In this document: positions 56,449-64,000 of the stretch, one piece after another | How positions within the stretch are numbered: position 1 is the first letter of the stretch | Layout of the letters: every line of letters begins with the position of its first letter | NCBI RefSeq assembly: GCF_000724545.1 | Contig: NZ_JHBV01000035.1 | Span: forward strand, 53,896-117,895 | Source of the DNA: Aureispira sp. CCB-QB1 | GTDB lineage: Bacteria; Bacteroidota; Bacteroidia; Chitinophagales; Saprospiraceae | Reading direction: 5' to 3' | Length of the DNA: 64,000 bases | Translations under genes and position numbers: made by a program | The notes under the pieces: model-generated | What the model saw: only the letters and a program-made list of their open reading frames with translations | What the model was told of the DNA's origin: nothing | Databases searched by the model: none

Positions 56449-57660
56449 TTACCTATTTAAGTTTTCTATCCAGTAATATTCTAGACCTAGGTTGCCAGAG
56501 CTTACTACAATAAGGACCGAATCGTTTACTTGTACCGATTCATAAAGATATTTTGGAACAGGAATGTTGTTATTGGTTGCTTGGTGATACCACGAGCTAA
56601 CTTGGATGGAATGATTTTTTTCCTTTTCTACGTTTTTATTTAATACTGCAACTTTAAATGCTTTGGTCTCTGAGGTGTCTTTGTAGACATTAAAAAAGGA
56701 AATAGTTCCATAATTATAAACTAGGGAGCCAGTTAGTAAAATACAAATTGGAAGCAATAAATCCTTTACTTTTTTAAGCTGAAATTCTCTAGAAGCAAGT
56801 ATGAATAACAAGGTAAATGCGATTGATAAAAGTAAATTATACGATAAAAGTTGATTGTAATTGACAAAATGAATGTTCAATAGAGAAGGATACAGTGCAA
56901 CTAGAATACTAGAAAAACTTAAAGGTAGTATAAGATTTGGTTGTACATTTATTTTATTATAATCCAAACCAATAGTAACAAGCCCTTTGAAATAGTACAA
57001 AACAGACAGACAAATAATAGGGGTTGATAGATTGACTAGAAAAGGATATAAACTGCTTTTTGAAGAAAAAATACAATAAAAAAATAGTAGTACATTGATG
57101 ATAGTGACACCATGTAGAATTAGAACGACCTTGTTTGCTTTTTTTAAGTTAGCTTCCCTCTCAGAAGCACTTTTTCCATACAACTCATTTTGTTCAAACT
57201 CTATCCTAGCTGTTTTTAGACGTTGTAACTCTTTTTCTTTTTCTGGGCTTGGGACGTAATGATCGAGCCAATTAAGGAATAAATCCATATGTTCCAAATA
57301 AGAAGAGATAGTAATCCTACTGCCGTCTGTGGTGTTAAGGTAAAGTATTCCTTTTAAATGAGAATAATGGTTCAATACTTCTAAGGAAGTAGAATTGCTT
57401 GCAAATAGACTTCTAATGGTTATCTTCTTAGTGTCAACAATAACACGATAGGACAAGATATAAGAAAAGTAGAGACCAAAAACAATTGTGAATAAGGCAT
57501 ATAGTCCCACTATTCCTAAGGATAACATTGGCGTTTCATTGCTCCAAATTACATAAGAAATAAATCCAATTGCTGCTAGAAACGCTACAAGAATGGATTG
57601 GATATACGATTTAGAAATTTTAAATGTAAGTGCTCCTAAATTATCTAGATGATTGGTCAT
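56449..57660 (-). CDS. Hypothetical integral membrane protein
   Basis: A 403-residue protein with six or seven membrane helices. The first pair (about 21-77) is followed by a small beta domain (VIVDTKKITIRSLFASNSTS) that resembles a PH-like bPH domain of membrane proteins, then a coiled charged segment (EKEKELQRLKTARIEFEQNE), four more helices (about 180-320) and a C-terminal extracytoplasmic domain with VQVNDSVLIVVSSGNLGLEY. Not recognised. The role is unknown. Confidence 0.65.
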   Translation of the reverse strand: MTNHLDNLGALTFKISKSYIQSILVAFLAAIGFISYVIWSNETPMLSLGIVGLYALFTIVFGLYFSYILSYRVIVDTKKITIRSLFASNSTSLEVLNHYSHLKGILYLNTTDGSRITISSYLEHMDLFLNWLDHYVPSPEKEKELQRLKTARIEFEQNELYGKSASEREANLKKANKVVLILHGVTIINVLLFFYCIFSSKSSLYPFLVNLSTPIICLSVLYYFKGLVTIGLDYNKINVQPNLILPLSFSSILVALYPSLLNIHFVNYNQLLSYNLLLSIAFTLLFILASREFQLKKVKDLLLPICILLTGSLVYNYGTISFFNVYKDTSETKAFKVAVLNKNVEKEKNHSIQVSSWYHQATNNNIPVPKYLYESVQVNDSVLIVVSSGNLGLEYYWIENLNR

Positions 57661-57713
57661 TGGTTTTTTATGGGTAATAGTGAATAAAGATTAGTACGTA
57701 GACTTTTTGGAGA

Positions 57714-57795
57714 AAACACGCAGTAGTAGTTCAGTTAAACCACATTGATTTGATTATGAATGAAATGCATTTTTTGTTCTTTTGTAAAAGAAATG
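57714..57795 (+). repeat. Degenerate copy of the dispersed composite repeat
   Basis: ACACGCAGTAGTAGTTCAGT with TAAAC (about 57716-57740), then TTGATTTGATTAT, then ATGCATTTTTTGTTCTTTTG, matching the order core, palindrome half-site, TTTTTATCTTTTTGG block of the copies near 33936 and 44420. The rest of the gap 57661-58177 is AT-rich; TATTTTTG at 58061-58068 is a possible -7 box for the next gene. Confidence 0.45.
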
Positions 57796-58177
57796 AAAAA
57801 ATACACGAAGTCTTAGAAACTAAAAAACTACTTTTTAAGAAAAGTTCATTACAAAGATAGAGAGTTGGTAAGGAATAAAAAAATTTGCAGCTGATAAGAG
57901 GGTAAAATAGCTATATGTATACAAGCAAGGTAGGGTGATTTTTGTTATTAATATTTTTGATGAGCAAAAAAGTCCTTTGAATAGTTGCATATTAACAAGT
58001 CGGATAGAATGAATTTGTAGATTATCCTGTCTATAATAATGATTATTCGAAAAAAAAATGTATTTTTGTTATCTTATTGTTTAAGTAACTTTTGCAAATT
58101 ATTGAAAATAAAGTGCATTTTTTGATTTGATTATCACGAGGATATGAATTTTGAAGAATGAATGCATTTATCATTTT

Positions 58178-59260
58178 ATGACAAGATCTGAATTCACTAG
58201 TTTATTAAAAAATCCTAATGAACTCAATACAATGAGTTATGAAGCATTGGATCAATTGCTTTTGCAGTTTCCATACTGCAACGGTATCCGTATGCTCTTG
58301 CTCAAAAAATATAAAACAGACAAACATATTGCGTTTGAACGACACCTAGCTTTGGCTTCTATGTATGCTGCTGATCGTAGCAAATTGTATGATTTTTTAA
58401 ATACGCCAACAGTAGCTAATGAGAAAACAAAGGTGATAGATATGAAACCTTCAGATGATTCTGAAGCGGAAAAAAAAACTCCACTAACGACTGAATTGGC
58501 TGATCCACCCCCTATTTACCAGCATAAAGTCTCTGAAAACCCTCCATTTTTAGCATTTCAAACTCCATTAACGGCTGAGGATCTGTCGGTTGGATACACT
58601 GTTTCGGACGAAAATGAAGAAGAAGAAAACCGTAGTTTGAGCAATATGCCAATAGAAGAATGGCTGCAAGAGTTTGAACCTCCAAGAATAGATGATAAAA
58701 ATCCAGCTCTAAAAAAAGGCTTTAAGTTGTCTAGAATTCCAGTGTTTGAAAAAGGGGTTTTTGATTTTCTAGAAGAAGAAGCTGAACCGAAAGAAAATTC
58801 TACTCAACCTACAACACGAAAGGCTAAAACTTCTAAAAAGAAAACACGTAAAAAGACCAAAGACGTTTCTTTTGTTCCAAATGCTAAAGAGGAAACTTTA
58901 GAAGATACGTTCCCCAAAGTGGAAGTCGATAAGAGCGAGCAAGAGTTAGAATTCCAGAACTTGGAGCAGATGTATGAAAAAAATGCAGAGTCTGTAGATA
59001 TCTTTGATTTGTTTTTAACTCAAACGGATGGCTTTCTCAAGAGTATTGGCGATAAAAAGGAGAGTGATATTGAAAACTCTACAGAGGCTTGGGAAGATGA
59101 TAGTACTACTGAAAATGAAGAAGTTGCTTCTGAAACTTTGGCTGACTTATTGGCACTACAAGGGCAAAAATCTAAGGCAATTAAAATGTATAAGACATTA
59201 AGTTTGAAATTTCCTGAAAAAAGTCGTTTATTTGCAGACAAAATAGCAGAACTAGCTTAA
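58178..59260 (+). CDS. Hypothetical acidic protein upstream of secG
   Basis: I use the ATG at 58178 (MTRSEFTSLLKNPNELNTMS), giving 360 residues; a longer form starts at a TTG. The N-terminal 90 residues (LLLQFPYCNGIRMLLLKKYK, HLALASMYAADRSKLYDFL) form a helical domain that I recall from Bacteroidota proteins next to secG. A long acidic, disordered middle with a basic patch (TRKAKTSKKKTRKKTKD) follows. The C-terminus (SETLADLLALQGQKSKAIKM to FPEKSRLFADKIAEL) resembles a single TPR-like pair. Not a known enzyme. Probably expressed with the secG genes that follow 61 bp later. Confidence 0.75.
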   Translation: MTRSEFTSLLKNPNELNTMSYEALDQLLLQFPYCNGIRMLLLKKYKTDKHIAFERHLALASMYAADRSKLYDFLNTPTVANEKTKVIDMKPSDDSEAEKKTPLTTELADPPPIYQHKVSENPPFLAFQTPLTAEDLSVGYTVSDENEEEENRSLSNMPIEEWLQEFEPPRIDDKNPALKKGFKLSRIPVFEKGVFDFLEEEAEPKENSTQPTTRKAKTSKKKTRKKTKDVSFVPNAKEETLEDTFPKVEVDKSEQELEFQNLEQMYEKNAESVDIFDLFLTQTDGFLKSIGDKKESDIENSTEAWEDDSTTENEEVASETLADLLALQGQKSKAIKMYKTLSLKFPEKSRLFADKIAELA

Positions 59261-59321
59261 ATTGTATGGTATTTGGATAAAAAAGAAACATAACTCCTTT
59301 TTTAACTAAAAAAATGCAAAC

Positions 59322-59525
59322 ATGAGTTTATTTTTGTTAATTGCAATAGCTTTGATAGCTGCTGTACTAGTTTTTGTTATTTTAATACAAAATCCAAAGA
59401 CAGGCGCATTGAGCGCTACATTTAATGCCGACCAATTAATAGGTGTTGCTCGATCTGATAAAATGCTCGAAAAAATCACTTTGGGAATGGCGACATTGAT
59501 GTTTGCATTGTGTCTCGTGGTCTAA
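59322..59525 (+). CDS. secG: SecG-like protein, short copy
   Basis: A 67-residue protein: helix 1 (IAIALIAAVLVFVILIQNPK), a loop (TGALSATFNADQLIGVARSD) and helix 2 (EKITLGMATLMFALCLVV). This is the two-helix SecG layout, including the V-I-L-I/V-Q-N-P-K motif and M-L-E-K-I-T before the second helix, all shared with the following gene. It lacks the G-G-G-L-S loop and the C-terminal extension. SecG assists the SecYE translocon. Whether this copy works beside or instead of the longer one is unknown. Confidence 0.75.
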   Translation: MSLFLLIAIALIAAVLVFVILIQNPKTGALSATFNADQLIGVARSDKMLEKITLGMATLMFALCLVV

Positions 59526-59558
59526 TTATTCATTAATTTAAGAAAATAATCTACTATC

Positions 59559-59912
59559 ATGGTTTTATTACTAACCATACTTATCGCATTCATTTCTGTA
59601 TTATTGATTCTTGTAATTTTGGTACAGAACCCTAAAGGTGGAGGATTGAGCTCTGCATTTGGAGGAAGCCAAGCGGCAAATCAAGTTATGGGAGCTGCAA
59701 ATTCTGGCGATATGCTAGAAAAAATTACATGGGGTTTAGCTTCATCTTTATTGGCTTTATGCTTGGTGACAGGTGTATTTTTTAAAGGAGACGGCGCTAG
59801 TGGTCCTGTAGGGGAAGAAATTAACACAACAACTACAACAGCTCCTACTGCACCAACAGCTCCTGCATCAGTTCCTGGAGGACAAACACTACCACAACAG
59901 CCTACTAACTAA
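59559..59912 (+). CDS. secG: Preprotein translocase subunit SecG
   Basis: A 117-residue protein with two helices (about 1-23 and 52-75), QNPKGGGLSSAFGGSQAANQ in the loop (Q-x-P-K-G-G-G-L-S/G is the SecG signature) and a Thr/Ala/Pro-rich tail common in Bacteroidota SecG. It forms part of the SecYEG channel in the inner membrane. It follows the shorter SecG-like gene by 33 bp and is closed by a terminator, so the three genes from 58178 on look like one unit. Confidence 0.93.
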   Translation: MVLLLTILIAFISVLLILVILVQNPKGGGLSSAFGGSQAANQVMGAANSGDMLEKITWGLASSLLALCLVTGVFFKGDGASGPVGEEINTTTTTAPTAPTAPASVPGGQTLPQQPTN

Positions 59913-59947
59913 TTAGTACGCAGTTGCGTTACAAAATAAAAGATATG

Positions 59948-59979
59948 AGGTTCGTCGCAATTAGGGGCGAACCTTTTTT
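59948..59979 (+). terminator. Rho-independent terminator of the secG unit
   Basis: AGGTTCG (59948-59954) pairs with CGAACCT (59968-59974), followed by six T. The gap 59913-60335 otherwise holds the repeat element listed next and no gene. Confidence 0.8.
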
Positions 59980-60147
59980 CTATGTCAGCTTATAAGATTT
60001 GACCTAAGTCTGACAGAATAAAGAGAGATTGATTTTATCTTTGCACCTCAAAATGATTGGGTCGATTGACCTTAATTGTTTGAAGCAATACTTCATAAAT
60101 TTTTTGTTTTACCAATAATTAGAATAAAAAATCTACGAGGTACTGTA

Positions 60148-60275
60148 TAAGTAATCGTTCAAAAAAAAAATAACAAGTACCATGCAGTCGCAGCGCAGCT
60201 AAAACAGCCTTGTTTTTCTTCTTTGATTAGCAGAAAAGCATCCCATTTTTTGTTATTATTTTTTCTGACTACTTA
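60148..60275 (+). repeat. MITE-like element, close relative of 20606-20724
   Basis: The left end reads TAAGTAATCGTTCAAAAAAA and the right end, as reverse complement, TAAGTAGTCAGAAAAAATAA. The interior carries GTACCATGCAGTCGCAGC and CAGCTAAAAC in the same order and spacing as the copy at 20606, plus TTCTTTGATTAGCAGAAAA near the middle of both (TTCTTCGATTAACAGAAAA in the other). It lies 60 bp before the ABC exporter gene. Confidence 0.7.
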
Positions 60276-60335
60276 GATAAAATTAAAATCACAAATATGT
60301 GACTTTTTTATACCTTCTTAATTATATCATAGCAC

Positions 60336-62117
60336 ATGGCTAGACGGAGAAGCGGTTCAGAAGAGCGTCCCAAAATTAGTAAAGATGGGTGGGCAAAAGC
60401 GAAGAAGTTGTTGGCTTATTTGGCACCCTATCGTTTGTCCTTTATCGGAGGGCTTTTTTTCTTAGTAATTGGTAGTGGTGTATTTATGGTTTTTCCTGCG
60501 GCAGCAGGAGAATTGATAGATATTGCTAAAGGCGAGTCAAAATGGGGCTTTACGCTCAAAGATGTAGGCTTGGTTTTAGCCTCTATTTTAGTATTACAAG
60601 CATTAACGTCTTATTTTAGAGTACTGCTTTTTGCGAATGTAAGCGAAAGAGGAATGGCCGATATACGCAAGGCTTTGTACAACAAGTTAATTACACAACC
60701 CACGACTTTTTTTGACCAAAATAGAGTAGGAGAATTGACAAGTCGTAGTACCGCAGATGTTCAACAATTACAAGATGTCTTATCAATTACATTGGCAGAG
60801 TTGATTCGTCAAATTATAATACTAGTAGTAGGGTTTGTTTATTTGGCATGGATGGCACCGCAATTATTATTGGTGATGATATCTACATTTCCTGTTGTTA
60901 TTATTATTGCCATGGTATTTGGTCGTTATATTCGAAAATTATCAAGAAAACGCCAAGATAAATTAGCTGAAACAAGTACTATTTTAGAAGAAACACTACA
61001 GGCTATCTCTGTTGTCAAATCGTTTACCAACGAGTGGTTCGAGCGCAAACGTTATGGGAAATCAGTAGACGATGTTGTCTCCATTTCACTTAGCTTTGCT
61101 CGCATCCGAGGTTTGTTTATTGTTTTTATTATAACGGCTTTATTTGGTGCGATGTTTTTTGTCTTGTGGTGGGGAGCCACTATGGTAGAAGCTGGAACAA
61201 TGAAGTCTGGCGAATTGGTTACCTTTATCACCTTGACGGCTATTATAGGAGCAGCTGTTGCAAGTTTAGGAGACTTTTATACTCAGGTCTTACGAGCGGT
61301 AGGTGCTTCAGAGCGTATTATGGAAATTTTGGAAAGCAATTCGGAAATAAATTTGGACGAAACGCTACCTGACTTAAAAATACAAGGAAACATAGCGTTT
61401 AATCACGTCAAATTTAATTATCCTTCTCGACCTGATTTAACCATTCTAAATGATGTTAACCTGCAAATCTGGTCTGGACAAAAGATAGCTTTGGTAGGAG
61501 CCTCTGGTGGTGGAAAGTCAACGATAGTAAAGCTATTGTTGCGGTTTTATGATTTAAAAGGAGGTAATATTACCATTGACGACAAGCTAATTACGGATTA
61601 TAACTTATCTCAATTGAGGCAAAATATTGCGATTGTTCCCCAAGATGTCATTTTATTTGGAGGGAGTATTCGAGAGAATATTGCTTATGGAAAACAAAAT
61701 GCCACAGAGGCAGAAATTATAGCTGCAGCAGAACAAGCCAATGCTTGGCAATTCATCGATTCATTTCCAGATGGTTTGGATACAATTGTAGGAGAGAGAG
61801 GAGTCCAACTTTCTGGAGGACAGCGCCAACGGGTAGCTATTGCTCGTGCAATTCTCAAGAATCCTTCTATCTTATTGTTGGATGAGGCGACTTCGGCTTT
61901 AGATGCAGAGTCAGAGCGAGTTGTACAGGATGCTTTAAACAAGTTGATGGAAGGTAGAACATCTATTATTATTGCACATCGATTAGCGACGGTTCGTGAT
62001 GTAGATTGTATCTATGTTTTGGAACAGGGCAAAGTAGTTGAACAAGGTAACCATGAAGAACTTGTTGCAAAAGATAATGGCGTGTACACTCAATTGGCTA
62101 AATTGCAGTTTAGTTAA
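60336..62117 (+). CDS. ABC exporter, fused membrane and ATPase domains
   Basis: A 593-residue protein with a basic N-terminal tail (MARRRSGSEERPKISKDGW), six membrane helices (about 35-310) and an ABC ATPase: Walker A GASGGGKST, signature LSGGQRQRVAIARAIL, Walker B ILLLDEATSALD with the catalytic Glu present, and H-loop IIAHRL. It resembles MsbA and TAP-type homodimeric exporters. The substrate may be a lipid, peptide or drug. Followed 18 bp later by the rsmI gene on the same strand. Confidence 0.92.
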   Translation: MARRRSGSEERPKISKDGWAKAKKLLAYLAPYRLSFIGGLFFLVIGSGVFMVFPAAAGELIDIAKGESKWGFTLKDVGLVLASILVLQALTSYFRVLLFANVSERGMADIRKALYNKLITQPTTFFDQNRVGELTSRSTADVQQLQDVLSITLAELIRQIIILVVGFVYLAWMAPQLLLVMISTFPVVIIIAMVFGRYIRKLSRKRQDKLAETSTILEETLQAISVVKSFTNEWFERKRYGKSVDDVVSISLSFARIRGLFIVFIITALFGAMFFVLWWGATMVEAGTMKSGELVTFITLTAIIGAAVASLGDFYTQVLRAVGASERIMEILESNSEINLDETLPDLKIQGNIAFNHVKFNYPSRPDLTILNDVNLQIWSGQKIALVGASGGGKSTIVKLLLRFYDLKGGNITIDDKLITDYNLSQLRQNIAIVPQDVILFGGSIRENIAYGKQNATEAEIIAAAEQANAWQFIDSFPDGLDTIVGERGVQLSGGQRQRVAIARAILKNPSILLLDEATSALDAESERVVQDALNKLMEGRTSIIIAHRLATVRDVDCIYVLEQGKVVEQGNHEELVAKDNGVYTQLAKLQFS

Positions 62118-62135
62118 GACCTGAAACAAAAATAA

Positions 62136-62843
62136 ATGTTATATATAGTACCCACACCAGTTGGCAATTTAGAAGATATTACTCTACGGGCATTAAGAGT
62201 GCTAAAAGAGGTAGATCTAATTTTTGCAGAAGATACTAGAACTTCTAAAAAATTAATGCAGCATTATGAAATTAGCACGCCACTTCGTTCGCACCATGCA
62301 CACAACGAAAATCAAGAGGCGGCTAAGATTGTAGAAGATATACAAGGAGGTATGCAAGTTGCTTTAATTTCAGACGCAGGCACGCCTGGTATTTCAGACC
62401 CTGGTTATAGCCTTATCAAAGCTTGTGCAGATGCTACTATCAAAATAGAGTGTTTGCCAGGTGCTACGGCTATTATTCCTGCTTTAGTTGCTTCTGGTCT
62501 GCCTTGCAATCGTTTTTATTTTGAAGGCTTTTTGCCCCACAAAAAAGGACGCCAAACGCGATTGCTGTACTTGGCAGAATTACCAACTACATTTGCCTTG
62601 TACGAATCACCGCACCGTTTGGAAAAATGCTTGAATCAATTGGCAGAGCATTGTGGTGCTGATCGCCAAGCAGTAGTTTGCCGAGAAATTTCTAAATTAT
62701 ATGAAGAATATACTAGAGGCTCTCTGGCAGAGTTGCAAGCTAAAGTTGCATCCAATGAATTAAAAGCCAAAGGTGAAATTGTTATAGTGGTAGCTGGGAA
62801 AGAAAAAGAAAAGAAAAAGAAGCGTTACTCAAAAGAGGAATAG
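62136..62843 (+). CDS. rsmI: 16S rRNA (cytidine1402-2'-O)-methyltransferase RsmI
   Basis: A 235-residue member of the tetrapyrrole methylase fold. The signature segments are clear: LYIVPTPVGNLEDITLRALR, FAEDTRTSKKLM, ALISDAGTPGISDPG, ECLPGATAIIPALVASGLP and FYFEGFLPHKKGR. It transfers a methyl group from S-adenosylmethionine to the 2'-O of C1402 in the decoding centre. The C-terminus is a Lys/Glu tail (GKEKEKKKKRYSKEE). The family often reaches 270-290 residues with a C-terminal helical domain, which is absent in short Bacteroidota forms such as this. Confidence 0.95.
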   Translation: MLYIVPTPVGNLEDITLRALRVLKEVDLIFAEDTRTSKKLMQHYEISTPLRSHHAHNENQEAAKIVEDIQGGMQVALISDAGTPGISDPGYSLIKACADATIKIECLPGATAIIPALVASGLPCNRFYFEGFLPHKKGRQTRLLYLAELPTTFALYESPHRLEKCLNQLAEHCGADRQAVVCREISKLYEEYTRGSLAELQAKVASNELKAKGEIVIVVAGKEKEKKKKRYSKEE

Positions 62844-62882
62844 AGAATATACTCCTCAAAAGAAGAATCTATAAAGGCGAAA

Positions 62883-62921
62883 AGAGCCGTTCATTTGAAA
62901 TTTCTCAAAATGAACGGCTCT
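62883..62921. terminator. Strong hairpin terminator after rsmI
   Basis: AGAGCCGTTCATTT (62883-62896) pairs perfectly with AAATGAACGGCTCT (62908-62921), and the stem continues inward. It lies between convergent genes (rsmI plus, hydrolase minus). Confidence 0.8.
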
Positions 62922-63075
62922 CTTGATTTAATAAAGAAAAGATTCTTCTAAAAAATAAGTTGTATGTCTCTATAAACAACAAAACAAGGTAAAAGGTTCA
63001 CGAGAAAGCCTATTTTTTATTAAATTTTATTTTTATAATATTTAGTATATTGATTTTTATTATTTTAAAGGTGTT

Positions 63076-63846
63076 TTAGGCTTGGAAAATAATGGATTGC
63101 CCATCGTCAGGGATGAAAACTTTTGGCATAAGTTGTTTGTTGGTCATTATTTCTCTTAGATCTTTTCGAGTAGTTGGACAATGATTGATTGCTTCTAGAT
63201 GATTGATGATAACTTTTCCAGTAGCATTTTGCACAAATTTAAGGATATCATCTAATGTCATGAGCAAAGGTTGAAAGAAGTCAAGCTGTGCGGCGCCTCC
63301 AGGGATAACACTAATGTCAGGTTTGTATTCCATCAGAACTTTGTGAACATGTTTGGTGTAAATAGTATCAGAGCTCAAATAAATAGAGGGATATTGAGGA
63401 AGTTTTAAATAAAATCCCATAACATTTCCCATTGGTTTGGCAACAAAACCATAGCCATGCTTTGCAGGAATGCCTTCTAAGGTTCCATTCAAAAAATTAA
63501 CTTCCTTCCAGTAATGGATAGATTGAGAAATAGTTAGCCCCTTATTTTTGAGAATAGGGGCATCTTTATAACTACAAACAACAGGGATATTTTGTGTAAT
63601 TAGAAACTTAATGCCAGCAGTATCAAGATGGTCAGGATGTCGATGCGTAATAATGCAATGGGTTACTTTTTCTAGTAAGGAACGACTTTGTTCAGGAAAA
63701 GGGGCAATAGGATTTCGTTTAGCTTTAAAACGGAATAATGTAAAAGGAGGCATGGTTGCTTGAGGTCCAAGCATAGGATCTACTAAAATGAAGTGATTGT
63801 TCACTTCAATAATCATTGTTGCGTTTCTAATGTGATGAATTTTCAT
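63076..63846 (-). CDS. Metallo-beta-lactamase-fold hydrolase
   Basis: A 256-residue protein from the ATG at 63844-63846 (a longer frame adds an unconvincing MLMVHLLFNRLII). Zinc motif THRHPDHLD gives H68, H70, D72 and H73, preceded by the fold's typical FILVDPMLGP. Later ligands are likely in YLSSDTIY (Asp) and IINHLEAINH (His). It resembles UlaG/UPF0173-type cytoplasmic metal-dependent hydrolases. The substrate is unknown. Confidence 0.87.
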   Translation of the reverse strand: MKIHHIRNATMIIEVNNHFILVDPMLGPQATMPPFTLFRFKAKRNPIAPFPEQSRSLLEKVTHCIITHRHPDHLDTAGIKFLITQNIPVVCSYKDAPILKNKGLTISQSIHYWKEVNFLNGTLEGIPAKHGYGFVAKPMGNVMGFYLKLPQYPSIYLSSDTIYTKHVHKVLMEYKPDISVIPGGAAQLDFFQPLLMTLDDILKFVQNATGKVIINHLEAINHCPTTRKDLREIMTNKQLMPKVFIPDDGQSIIFQA

Positions 63847-63925
63847 AATTATGAGTCTGTTAAATAATAAATGAACCATTAACAATAGTTAGCTGTGGTG
63901 CTACTATGTTGTTAAATAACTGAAG

Positions 63926-64000
63926 TTACGCAAAAGATGGATTACCCATCTTTAATAAATTGAGTTCATTGAAAGCTGCTTTATTAGCAGCAAGGTAAAT
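63926..64000 (-). CDS. C-terminal end of a gene running off the right edge
   Basis: On the minus strand the frame from the right edge reads IYLAANKAAFNELNLLKMGN, then PSFA, and stops at the TAA at 63926-63928. Twenty-four codons are visible, with ordinary codon use for this window. It could be the end of any protein. The sequence also contains a short palindrome (63933-63953), but the frame explains it as chance. Low confidence because so little is seen. Confidence 0.4.
   Translation of the reverse strand: MYLAANKAAFNELNLLKMGNPSFA

Noticed and set aside
63933..63953. Hairpin AAAGATGG / CCATCTTT near the right edge as a terminator
   Set aside because: It lies inside the open C-terminal codons of a minus-strand gene and has no T run; the coding explanation is simpler.

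Overview
The window looks like a piece of an AT-rich chromosome from the phylum Bacteroidota, most likely a marine gliding member of the Saprospirales (Aureispira or Saprospira type; the genus is inferred). The reasons are a type IX secretion (T9SS) sorting domain with SprB-like repeats on a 2392-residue surface protein, Bacteroidota promoter boxes (TAnnTTTG) with no obvious Shine-Dalgarno sites, a BatA-type double-membrane protein, tandem SecG genes, an NhaD sodium/proton antiporter and an AlkB-type hydroxylase. I saw no rRNA, tRNA, CRISPR array or intact prophage.

Layout. 1-2431: a secreted BNR-repeat protein running off the left edge. 2471-3542: scrapped mobile DNA, made of a small inverted-repeat element, a 5'-truncated IS3-family transposase with an in-frame stop, and the last 56 codons of a sterol desaturase fused to it. 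3886-9506: a 141-residue unknown followed by a 1701-residue DUF4132-type protein. 9783-15617: TspO, an acetyltransferase and ABC exporter pair, and the DNA translocase FtsK. 15628-20151: a minus-strand run with a possible PD-(D/E)XK nuclease, a lipoprotein, two leucine-rich-repeat proteins and an orphan. 20810-33220: a membrane protein, the giant T9SS surface protein, a DbpA-like RNA helicase, a four-module secreted protein and a TraB/GumN protein.

33221-37354 is an especially AT-rich block with an MBOAT acyltransferase and an SGNH-type partner, bounded on both sides by the same dispersed repeats. 37355-44012 holds a TetR regulator, an AlkB-family membrane hydroxylase, a PLP sulfur enzyme, a glycine-rich fibre-like secreted protein and smaller secreted proteins. 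44841-53059 holds NhaD, the RuvX/YqgF nuclease, a BatA-domain protein, an alpha/beta hydrolase, a GtrA-like protein and an M19-type dipeptidase. 53157-62843 holds fructose-1,6-bisphosphatase, two tandem VTT/DedA proteins, an acidic helical protein followed by two SecG genes, a second ABC exporter and RsmI. A metallo-beta-lactamase-fold hydrolase and a fragment of another minus-strand gene close the window.

The most distinctive feature is the intergenic DNA. Many gaps carry degenerate copies of a repeat with the core CACGnAGTAGCAGCGAAGC, often followed by a block like ATGCTTTTTATCTTTTTGG. Two elements of about 120-130 bp contain this core and are bounded by imperfect inverted ends starting TAAGTAATCGTTC. 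Palindromes built on TTTGATnATCA occur in two gaps. They look like non-autonomous, MITE-like elements. Other points worth following are the giant T9SS protein, the fibre-like protein, the DUF4132 pair and the doubled secG.
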